A stretch of 64,000 bases of DNA from Neodontobutis hainanensis (Eukaryota; Chordata; Actinopteri; Gobiiformes; Odontobutidae): assembly GCA_024349245.1 (NCBI GenBank), contig JALDNG010000020.1, positions 124,001-188,000 of the forward strand. The letters run 5' to 3'. The notes under the pieces were generated by a model. The model was not told the origin of the DNA. It saw only the letters and a program-made list of their open reading frames with translations, and searched no databases. Shown here in pieces: positions 38,472 through 49,048 of this stretch. The first letter of the stretch is position 1. Every line of letters starts with the position of its first letter. Position numbers and translations under genes: made by a program.

Positions 38472-40594
38472 CTGGCACCCACAAGAAAGAGAAAAGTCAA
38501 CTACTTTAATGCACTTTTTGATCAAAACCTGTTACTCTTGCTCAAATGATAATTTTGTTTTACTTATATTTGAGAAACAGCACTTTTCTGGGGATTTCAA
38601 CCTATCTCTGGATTTGAAGCATCAAACATTAAAGTAATCATGCCATAATTATGAAGAAATTAGATCACTATGATGGCATAACAGACTATGTCAGACTTGG
38701 GATTATGCAAGTACGGTCACGTTGTCAAGTCAAAACTAAATTGCAGACTGGGGTTAGAGTCTCAGGAGTTAGTGGAGGCTGTGTACAAAGCTGGGTGGAG
38801 AAAAGGAAAGGAAGAGGAGGGTACACAATCTAAAATTAAAAAAGCGGTCCATGAGATTACCTTTGGTACCAGGCTCCAAAGCTGTCCATCAAATGGGAGG
38901 CTGTGTTATGAGTCTTATAAATCTAATAAAAAGAAATCAAATCAAATGAAAGAATGAATGATGAGCAGTGAAAGTGGCAAGCAAAACGAATCAGTACAAT
39001 CCAAATAAACCAGACAGCAAAGGAATAATATCAAAAGATAATCCAGCAATATTTAACTTGTCAAAAAAATGAGCACCTGTAATGAATGTGAATAAGCAAC
39101 ATAAAGCAAACTCAAATTGTCATGCAGGCAGTGCAGTCGTAGGAGCAGTTTATGTGACTAATGCCTTTCTCTGGATTAATTTTGTGCTGTTTTGTTCTGA
39201 AACTCTATCCACATGAATCTTCAGAGCTACCAAAACACCTTTAATAGTGATCCTGAAACAGATGCAGTGGCCTAAGCCCACCTAGCCTAATATAGCATTT
39301 GATGTAGTAGTGCTAACAAACCCATCTCAGAGGTTTTTGCCTGGATGTAGTTCTACAACATTAGTTTCTGAAGTCATTTTGCTGTAGATATAATTTCTAT
39401 GCATATGAATCGAGCTGAAATTTTTATAGTTGGGTGTGTAGTGGTCCTGGATGTCATTGTTTTTTACAATGGCACATTAGTCAGAACAAACAATAAAGAC
39501 ACATGAAAACATTAAAATGTGAATGTGAATTCAAATTGAGTCTGTTCTTTGTAGAGAGCTTGTCAGTCCAATGAATCTACAGCGGTATATTCGGCCAATC
39601 GGAGATTTAGTGCCCCTGTGAAACATGGGAGGACGGTGTGTCAATTGTCTCCAGATAATAAATTGAACTCACTCAGGTTGGAGCCATGTCAATGACTCAA
39701 GGCAGTTATTGTTGTTGTTTACAGCCGACATGAGGCAGATATTGTCCTTGAGATAAGATTAAGTGAATATTCAAACACCGATGATGAACATATGCAGTGG
39801 TCATTGATGTTCTCTGTATCTGTCACTAATGATATCTTTATGGCCATAAAAATGAAGTAAGCTCTTGGTCAAAAATATTCTATGGGTACAGTAGCTCTCT
39901 CCGTTCGAGCTCTGGCTGCTAGGGAACGAGATGCCTGCTACAGTCTCCTCAGCATTCACTGCTATACCCCTCCCAGCCATCAAAGGTTACCTTGACAACC
40001 AGAGTGCTAACTCATCACAGCGCTGTCTGCTGGTTGGTGCTATGAAAAACTATATGTCACCCTGATTGGCAGTACACCTGACCCCTCAGGGGAGCGGGCC
40101 AATGGGAACTCATAAATCAGGCGGGGCAATCGGGACGCTGAGGGGGGAGTGCAGCAGCAGGGTGCGGTGCTTGGAGGGGGACAAATGGATAATGTGTGTG
40201 TTTGTAAATGCAGGTGGTCTGTCACCGAGCTTTGATGCCTTGTTTAAGGTCAGTTACTGTGAGAGAAAAGGCTTTTAACACATTAGAGAAATACTATTTC
40301 TTAATGTTACATATTACATTGATTATATTGGCTGCCATTGCTTTCAGATACAGATCATCTTCCTACAAATTGTTTATATTCAGAAAATACTCAAAGAAAA
40401 ATGTATTTTTAAAATAAACTGAACACTGCAGAAGGGCTGCCCTAAACATCAAAAATGGATTTTCTTTGTGATATGAACATGCACAGTGGGCTTATACATA
40501 TTGCAAAAGACTGTTTAAAGCACATGTTCCAGCCATGTACTTTTATTTTTATTATTATTATCTACAATTGTAACACCTTGTGTAATCCATTCTT

Positions 40595-40640
40595 GTGGCT
40601 CTCAGGAAGGGCATCCAGCATAAAAACGCCAAATTAACAC
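40595..40640 (+). repeat. short interspersed-repeat fragment
   Basis: The motif ggaagggcatccagcataaa followed by acgccaaatt is a known recurring string in fish repeats (from general memory; the family is not certain). It is too short for classification. Confidence 0.35.
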
Positions 40641-43112
40641 TTAGTTTCATCATATGAATATATCACATTTTGAATCCTAGAATCATGCAGCTCTTATTAC
40701 ACCATTTTCATTTTAAGTTAATTTATTAATATCTATTGGTTAAGAGATGGTAAGGTCCAGTAATAATCTTTTGAATGAATATCATATTAAATTTGTTATA
40801 AATTGCTCCTAGATACGATTAAACAGATAATCAGAGAAACTATTGGATAAAGTCTGTCCCATTGAAGATAAGTGGATAATATTAATATATTGGTGAATAT
40901 GGTTGTGAAGGGAAAAGATCCCAAACCCATTACAAGACGAGAACATTTTTCCAAAGTGACTGGTATGGATGGTCAGATTAACGTGAGAATGGCCCTAGAG
41001 CAAATGTATTAATCATTGTGCATTTTCCACCTCTGTGACATGATTGTGAAAATAAAACTCCCAAGTTGCTAAGAGACAGATCTAGAAACCCAAACTAGTG
41101 CCCTTTCTAATCAACATGCTAATAAATGTGAAAAAAAAACTCAGTAAATGTCTAATAAAAAAGATATCTGAAGCTGAAAGAGACATAGCACCATTGGCAC
41201 GCCCTCTGCTCTGGACAATACACAGGTCTCTGGTGAATTATTGGCGTTTTATTATGTCTGATCTCATAGGTGCTTACAATTGCCAAAATCTGACCCAAGC
41301 ACTTAGCTCTAAATAGAATTACTTACGGGCTTCTTGCAGTGAGTCAGACTGAAAGCAGGCATTACATGATTGTGATTGGGAATATAGGGGCATGACATCA
41401 CCGATGGAGGCAAGAGGATGTCATTTACTTGAGAGATTTGGGTGTGGATAATACGAGCTGCAAAGGAGAAGAAAGATGGACATCATTGCTTGACCGCAAA
41501 TGTAGCATCACGATTTGAATTATTGATATTTGTCTGGTCGGCACCTTTTGAAAAACGCTTGGCTGTCATTTTCCTGACTGCCAACACCAGTTTACATGCA
41601 TCATAAGATTCTGCAGTCAAGTGCATTATCATGTCATATCAAATGAATTGTATACTGCAGCAGACAGTGTGAGTAGTTAATGGTGGTAATACTTTAGAAA
41701 CAGCACTACAAATCTCTTAAGCATTGTTTCTCGGAGGCCACTGTGACTGTTAATGGAACTCCGGTCACGTAGCCTTCCTGCAGGCGCTGTTCCACTTTGT
41801 GTCTGTGCCGCACACATTTTCATTCATAAATACAGCAGCTCACAAAGGTGCTGCACATGACAAGGAGGTGCACCTCTCTTTAAGTAAAGTCTCCTGACTG
41901 TCTCTTATTTCATTTGCACTGAGTCCACATATTTGCATTATCAGGTTCAGGAAGTGACTTATTCCAATTATCCTGCAGGGCCTTTGCTTTAAACACGCTC
42001 ACTTTAGTTGCCATAGATACGGTACAGCTAAAATCTTTTACCTAGCAAAATGTGTAAAAATGTGATTGAAATTATAATAAAGAACAAGGTGTTAAACAAT
42101 ACATGCAAGCTCTAAATGAGCCGTGCTTTTAATTAAGCTAATTTAAACAGTGTGCCTCCTCAGAGAATATACCTTTCCATCTGTCCCAAATGTAAAGGTA
42201 ATAAATAGCTGTACTCCAATGTGTTTAGTGCATTACTGGACAGCTAAACGCGTGTCTGCTACAGCTCCGTCCATGAGCTCCACTCCCTGTCTGTGTCTGT
42301 CCTTGGGTGGGCAGCGGCTGTCGTGAGAACCACACCCCAGAGTCAATGGCTCTACCGGCAAATCCATAACTACACACACACGAACCATCCCCCTACGGTG
42401 ACACACAGTAACAATCCGCCAGCGTACCATGCTCTGCCTCATTGCCGGGGCCATTAGGGACTTTTTTGTAGGGGGAGTGGGGAAGACAGGAGGTGGAGAA
42501 TCACTGTGCAGAGGTGCGTAAATGCTGGTTGAATTACCTCAAAACCACAGCTGATGCATATATTCTTTTGGTTTTATGATTCTGGTCAAGCAGAAGACTC
42601 ATTTTTGGGCTCCTAGCTCCACCCTGATGTGGCACAAATGCACTGCTACTGGCAAATGGTATCCCATAAAAGGTAATATTTTCTGCCATAATGGTTCATT
42701 TGAAGTATATTGCTTTGTAAGAGACCATTGTATCACAAACCAACAGGTGCTGCTTCAGATTTGATCACTTGCCATTGAATTTGCTGTGTTTTTGGAAGTA
42801 CATTGTTTAAAATGAATGAAAAGTCTACCTGCACTTGTCATATTAACAAGTGGGAGATTTTAGAATCTCATATACTCGCCTCACACCTAAAGATTCTGGC
42901 TTGACGTTAATGGGTTTCCTTCCAGACACTAAAGGCTGTCTAGTGTCTGCTACAGCTGAGCATTTTCTTCTCTCGTGTTTCAGCGTTTTTTTGCACTCTC
43001 TATCCCACTGTGCAAACTGCTACCCACTCATTCCCTCTCTTTCTCTCTCTTATGCACATGCAGACACAGCGGAGTACCACACCCTTTTAGCCGGCTATCT
43101 CCTGCAGAAAAA

Positions 43113-43155
43113 GGGGAGAGAGGGAGCAAAAAGGGAGAGGAGGGAGGGGTGGGGG
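43113..43155 (+). other. G-quadruplex-prone purine tract
   Basis: Six G-runs (43113-43116, 43122-43124, 43133-43135, 43142-43144, 43146-43149, 43151-43155) are separated by short purine or T spacers; the last four fit a canonical intramolecular quadruplex pattern. It is on the template strand of gap43, inside intron 1. Confidence 0.6.
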
Positions 43156-45077
43156 CTCAGGTGCTGCTGCTGCTACAAGCATCCTTCTGAACGATCCCGT
43201 CTCTATCCTTCTCCTGCTTTAAATGTAAAGGATGTTGCTTTTTGCTGAGACAAAAGATGCTCCGCGGCAACTCATATTCGAACATATGCCAGCAGTGTCA
43301 TTACATCCACTGGAGCTGCCGTTAATTGAATTACGCCGGCTCTTTGGCCGAACAAAGGCTTCACAATCGCCACATGATCTCATTGGGGCTGGGGATGAGG
43401 AAAGGGCGAGAGGCATTGGATTTATGATGGACAAGAAAACATATAGGACTTAGGGCTAAGGCTAAAGCTAGGTTTGGGGTTACTAAGGAGGTCAAAAGAG
43501 AGAGATCTTCATTGTGATATTCTAACGATTAGCAATTTGGGTTCAACCTAAGAGTGTGGGCGGAGCTAAGGAAGCAGACAAGGAAGTAGGGATAGATTTT
43601 TGGCAAAAGTGAAGATTAATGGATTTGATATGTCATGGTTAGCAAATGTTGTATAGTAAAACTGTGAATTTAAAGGAATAAGACTGCACTTTTTTTCAGG
43701 AGGCACTCAAAGAAAGTGCTAGCTAAACCATGCTTTTTTGCTCACCCACCCATGAAAACCCCAGAGTGTGTGCAGATTCATTTGTGCTTTTCAAAAGCAA
43801 GAACATGAGGGCTAAGTGCTTGTAGCCTGCGAGGATCCCTTCAGAGAGACGTGCACGTTTGAGGTGGGGAAAAGCCGGTGCCTCACCCACATGGCTGCAG
43901 TGTGCGGTAGCAGCAGTAGCAGCAGCATGCCGGCTCTTTCTCTTTTGGTTTTCCCTCTCATCCTTTGCTTATTTTCATCGTTGCCTCCTACCGCCTACAA
44001 TCGCTCATCCTGTCATCACTGCTACATTTCCAGGGAGTTTTCGAGGCATTTTATGCTTTGCTTGCCTTTACCTACCTTCCCCCACACCTTACAGTCTCAG
44101 CCTATTCTCACCTTTTCTTCCACCGTTTTCTACCTACAGCTGGTTTTGCTTCCCATTCTCATTTAGCATGTCAATCAAACTATCAAGTCTGTCTTCTTTT
44201 CTCTCCGTCTCCTATTCTTTCCTCTTCTGCCAATTTAATATGACTCATCCAGGCTGACATTTAGGAAGCCATCAGGTGCCAGTGGATTCCAGTATGTGGT
44301 AAAATAAACATTTGTTTGGCAGACCAACAGAATGACAATGTTAGCCTCTGAACATGCAGCTTCATTCAATCTCTTCTTTCCCAATAGATTAGCTATGGGT
44401 GATCAAAAACCACCCAACGTCCTCCTTTCACACCCTTTAAAGAAGTGCACACTTCATAGTCGCCTCCATTGACAGCTTCCACTTATAAAGCTAGAGGGCT
44501 ATGATAATCCATTTAAACTCATTTATTCCCATTGTACTCCCCAGAGGCCACTGACATGATGGTGCTGCTCACTCAATCCTTACCCCACCCATATTTTTTT
44601 TTTCTTTTTCTCTCTCCCTCACTGTGGAAAATTACTTTAGTGCCACCAATTTCTGCCCAACAAAGAAATTAAGACTTGTGCTGATTTGTCAATTAAGGAA
44701 GCATTGCATTGGGACTAATTACCAGGAGCTCTCATTAACAGTAGCAGGAAAGAGTTGAGCCCAGTTTGAACAGCCGAGAATACAGAATATATCAATAATC
44801 ACTTTTTCTCATCAATAAAAGGGACTGTCTGGTTGGTTAAGATCTAGTTACAAGCTTGCACCCCTTTTTACAAGTAGAGTGTGAGGTCTGGGAGGCATTG
44901 TGGCAACATCCATTCATGCGGGATAATCACGTTAACTAGGCGTGTCTGGGCTCAAAGCAAATTACACCAACATTTTGCTTAATCTTTTTCCCGAACACCC
45001 CCACAAACCAACACTGGCAAAGTTTAAAACATGAATTATAATGTATTCAAATGAAAATGAATTGCATAATAGTTTAC

Positions 45078-45107
45078 CGGTTTGGTTCTTCTTATGCAGC
45101 ACAGCAT
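45078..45107 (-). CDS. gap43: gap43 exon 1: palmitoylated N-terminus
   Basis: On the minus strand this 30-base exon encodes MLCCIRRTKP, the universally conserved start of neuromodulin. Cys3 and Cys4 are the palmitoylation sites that, together with the following basic residues, anchor the protein to the inner face of the growth-cone membrane and suffice for axonal targeting (family knowledge). The start codon has A at -3. The donor ccg|gtaaac follows directly at a codon boundary, matching the phase of exon 2. The exon is too short for routine open-frame searches but is unambiguous because both the peptide and the splice phase fit. Confidence 0.95.
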
Positions 45108-46200
45108 AGTTGTAGTTGTAGTCCTGCTTTTTCTCTTCTTTCTTCTTCTGCTTCTTTCTTCCTACACTCTTTCTCGTGCGCGCTCTTCCGTGCACACACG
45201 CTCACTCTCTCTCACTCTCGATGAGGCTGTATCAACAGCTAAGTCGCCCGGTGCATGTACTCATCCCAGTGTGCACACTCCTCTTCTTCAGTGGCCGTGC
45301 CCAGGCTTTTCTCTATCTCTTACTCGCACCGCTCACAAGGACTCGCCGATCCCACCCATTAAACCCCACCCTCTGTCGCTCTCTCCTCCTCCACGGTGAT
45401 GTAGCCCCCTCCCCAACACCCCCACCGCCACCGCCTCTTAGTGATCCTCTCTCTTCTACATCTTCCCTTTTTTTTTTTGCTCCAACAGAAAGCCCCAGCC
45501 CCACCCTAATTTGGTACTTACTTATAAACCACTCAGTGAAATATCATCATTTTCTCTCATTCGTTTTAGCAGAAGTGTTTGTTTCATACACCACCGATTC
45601 CTATTACACAATAAAAACATATCTAAACTGTCTTACCAAATAACTCGAGTCAAAGCTGAAAGAAAATCCACCCAAAAGAGCAGATATATCTATGTACTGA
45701 AGGATAGTAATGGTGCATATACACAAACAGTGGTCTCAAGACGTCCCCCTCTTCATACCCATACTCTGTTCTCATGGAAACACCAGCAGATAGACTCGAA
45801 GGGCATAAGAGGAGGAGTGTAGCGAGCAAGAGGGCCGGGTGTGGCAGACAGACAGGCGAGTAGAGCAGGCAAAGACAGCCAGCTCACTTCCCCTTTTACC
45901 ATTTCTCTTCTTTCTTTCTTTTTTTTTTTGCCTTGAGCCCCCTCTCATTTGGTTTAATGAGCAGCAGTAACACAAGCATTAGTCCATTTATAACCATTAC
46001 TGTGAAAACCACGAAGCATTGCAAACACCCACACTCCTGTTTGTCTTTCATAATACACACACACACACAGCCATATACAGTGTGGTGTCAAGAGAAGTCC
46101 CCACCCCCGCTTTGACACCACCAGCAGATGCTCGGTGAGGATGGAGGCAGGATTGAAGAGGGGAAAAAAAAAAGAAAAAAAAAATCTATCCCTGAGGGTT
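45108..46200 (-). promoter_or_regulatory. gap43: gap43 5' UTR and probable promoter region
   Basis: The sequence upstream of the gap43 start codon is strikingly strand-asymmetric. The plus strand carries long pyrimidine tracts (45124-45175, 45180-45230, 45380-45480, 45890-45930), so the RNA-like strand is purine-rich with GA repeats, a property also described for the mammalian GAP-43 promoter (recalled). Near 46140-46186 the bias reverses. A TATAAAT lies on the minus strand at 45986-45992, about 880 bases before the ATG. A transcription start cannot be placed from sequence alone. Confidence 0.45.
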
Positions 46201-46489
46201 TTGCAATTCTAGTCTGTGACAGGATTATTCCACATACAGTTGGCAAAAGGACTCAAGTGTTACTGGTGTTCGTCTAGCACTGCCTTCAAATGGACCACCA
46301 TCTAACACTGTCTTCTAATATCTTATTACTGTCTAACCCGTATTCATAAAGGTAATCTATTTATGTCACATTTTCGAAAACACAGACATATTCAACAGGA
46401 GAAAACAAAATAGTATTATAGACATAGAGGCATATGTTCAAAGCCATATATTTATGGTGTGTTTAAGCAAAATAAATGGTTGTATGGTA

Positions 46490-46625
46490 TTGTTTAGGCA
46501 AGGCGCACATCAGGTTAAGTGAACGCCTTGGTATTCCTCTGGAAGAGCTGGAGGAAGTGTCTAGGGAGGTGTGGTCGTTTTTGCTTAGACTGCAAAGACA
46601 CTTATTATCTCATCAAATTCAATCT
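46490..46625 (+). mobile_element. 3' end of a LINE reading frame, remnant
   Basis: In one frame it encodes RLGIPLEELEEVS, then EVWSFLLRLQ, which matches the common fish LINE C-terminal pattern of LEELEEV...EVW-LL-LL as I recall it. The usual end (Pro-Arg-rich tail and a TGGATGG-type repeat) is missing. It is a short dead copy, not a host gene, although an ATG occurs nearby at 46476. Confidence 0.55.
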
Positions 46626-46726
46626 CTTACTGTAAACGGACAAGCTAACTCAAAGTAGCTGCAGGTAATTCTGTCATATAGTATTCTGTGCATTTAGTTG
46701 CATTTTGTTGTTGCCTAAAAAGTAAG

Positions 46727-46807
46727 AGCAGAGCAGTATCTCATATATTTCAAACATCGTCCGATTTTATTGGACAATGTTTGAAATATATGAGATACTG
46801 CTCTGCT
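46727..46807. repeat. near-perfect 36-bp hairpin
   Basis: The left arm 46727-46762 (agcagagcagtatctcatat, continuing to cgtcc) and right arm 46772-46807 are reverse complements with a single mismatch over 36 bases; the loop is nine bases, gattttatt. The mismatch would be a G-U pair in one RNA sense. No related transposon ends were recognised. Confidence 0.9.
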
Positions 46808-46917
46808 GTCAGTCACTTTGTACTGTCAGAGACACTATATTAACTACAAACATTTGTAAAAGAATGGGTCATCTAAATCAGATTTGTTTCCTATTCATGA
46901 TTCACTGGTAACATACC

Positions 46918-46950
<33 letters not shown>

Positions 46951-47065
46951 TTCTTCTTGGTACTCCGCCAGGGCCGTGACTGACCCGGGCGGGGCCCATC
47001 CGAGGACCCCACTAAACCATCCAATCGGTAGTATCGACGGGCGGTGCCATGTCACAATCTAAAAT

Positions 47066-47295
47066 CTGTGGCTCAGTGACAGAGCGGTCGTCTTATAAAC
47101 GGAAGGTTGGTGATTTGATTCCCATACTGTTGTTGTGGCCTTGGGCAAGGCACTTAACCCACTTTACTGCTGGTGGTGTTCCAGCTGTAACACTGGTGTG
47201 TGAATGGAAGTGGGATGTAAAAGTGCTGTTTACTGTGATGTTAAATATACACATCACACAAGCTACACTGGTTCAGGAAAAGCACTATGTCGAAT
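47066..47295 (+). mobile_element. tRNA-derived SINE, diverged
   Basis: It carries a tRNA-like head (tgtggctcagtgacagagcg, later ggtgatttgattccc), the SINE body landmark ccttgggcaaggcacttaac and the stretch taacactggtgtgtgaatgg, like the copy at 8395-8608. The tail is worn. It lies between gap43 and the MPZ-like gene. Confidence 0.65.
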
Positions 47296-48913
47296 TAAAA
47301 TGCATGACTTTTTTGCATTAGCAAGCTCATGTGGCTCAAGTTTTTTTGGATACGCATATACAACTAGGCACATTTAATCCTTCACCAGTTTTGTGTATGG
47401 TCTGCTGTCCCATTTACACTAAAGCTGCCTCAATCCTTCTTACTTATGTTTCTCCTCTCTTCACACCCCCAAAGTTGGCACTAAACCTTTTGAGATGAGG
47501 AAAAAAACTGTAACAAAGGTGGATCTTCACATCATCCAAACACTTTCTGTTCATTTAGAAACTCATGGACAAATGTGGTATGTTACAATATTATAACCAC
47601 ACATTATTTTGGACCTCAAGCATTAATTTTTGATGGGAATGTCGCCCCAGTCAAATACTAACAATAACTCCCAGAGCCTGTGCTGCTTTATGTGTCATGT
47701 TACCCCACAGCAGCGTCTGACACACATAGCGGAGTGCGGTTCTGCTGAGTGTGCAGGATCTTTCTCAGCATTGCCCTAAACACAGTTCTGCACATTCATA
47801 CTGTACTAGTTTACAGCAGCAGCCCTCCACTGGGACGCTCCACAGAAATAACCAGTACAAGTAACACGAGCAGTGATGAGCCACTTTCCTAAAGTTTCCT
47901 AAATGTCACTCCTTGGAAAAAAAAACGAAAAGAAAATAGCTGTGTCTTCTCTATTATACTGAAAAGTCACATCATTAAAATTGAGAAAGCTGAGAGACTG
48001 CATATACCTCAACTTCCTAAACTCTTCCAGTATTTGAGGAGGGCATTTATGAGTGACTATGAATTACTTTACAGTATTGCCAGGATTATTTATTATGCTG
48101 TGTTGGGCCACACTTGGTTAAAGATAAAAAAGACAGCAGTGCTTTGTGTTTAGGGAATAAATGTAAAATAAATATTGTAGTTGCTTAGTAAATTCATAAA
48201 CCAATTTATCTTTTATTTATTTACTGTATTGCTCTTGTAAGGTTTTAACTCATTTAAGCGTCATACAGCTTCCCTTGTCTTCGGTCTCTGGTCTGGTCTC
48301 GACTACATTTCTAGTTTTTTTTTTTTAAAGAAATTGTGTAAGAAATTGATTTACAAAAAGCAGTGATTGCATGTGATTAATTAAAATAACAAATTGTCTT
48401 TTTTGATGATGGACACTTCAACATTAAAAAGTGTTTATTAAATGTACAGTTGAAGAGAGACCAGTCAATTATATTTTATTTCACTGATAAGCACTAAATG
48501 CCGATTGACAACGTTCATAATTGTGTTATTTTTATTTAATCAAAAGGAAATTTTACAAAGTAAAAAGCTGAAAGATAAATTGAGTTTAGAAAACCACAGG
48601 GAACATCCCAAATGATGTCACAGAATGATATTTGTCAATAAGTGTTGTTATTTTATGAAACAGAGCCCAGTCTCTACATAAAGTACACATCACCAGAAGA
48701 ACTAAAGCACTCAAATACCAAAATAAATCTGTGGATTCAAGATTCAGTGAACAGTATTAACATTATTATATTATAGAAACAGGAAATATAGATTAGTTTC
48801 GAACAAGATAAATAGACAAGCTACAAAGACTAGAGATAATTATAATCAGCATATTTATAGTACAATAATACTTAATGAGAGTCAGATTTTGGCATTGCTT
48901 TTATTCTTTATAC

Positions 48914-49048
48914 AACACTTTTACATTAAGCTTCCATTCACACACACATTCATAAACCAGTGCCACACCTGAAACACCAGGTGGGGGAAGTGTCTTGCCC
49001 AAGGACACAATGGCAGTATGAATAGGGAATTGAACCACCAACCTTCTG
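48914..49048 (-). mobile_element. tRNA-derived SINE, 5'-truncated copy
   Basis: On the minus strand: ggttggtggttcaattccc (B-box region), gtgtccttgggcaagacact, then a tail with tgtgtgtgaatgg. The A-box part is missing or too diverged to recognise. Confidence 0.65.

Larger units (their letters stand above)
38472..45077 (-). other. gap43: gap43 intron 1
   Basis: A 6.6-kb intron separates the 10-codon first exon from the main exon, as in other vertebrates. It contains a short fish-repeat fragment near 40595-40640 (aggaagggcatccagcataa), a purine-rich G-quadruplex-prone run on the plus strand at 43113-43155, and a single-copy-looking block at 43230-43440 that is open in frames on both strands and may be a conserved non-coding element. 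No other exon was recognised. Confidence 0.8.

Noticed and set aside
43816..44257. Overlapping open frames of 116, 132 and 92 codons on the plus strand
   Set aside because: Pyrimidine-rich stretch open in all three frames, giving Ser/Phe/Leu/Pro-rich translations without motifs.
45082..45643. Open frames of 105 and 155 codons on the plus strand opposite gap43 exon 1
   Set aside because: They result from the pyrimidine tracts of the gap43 5' region; no protein features.
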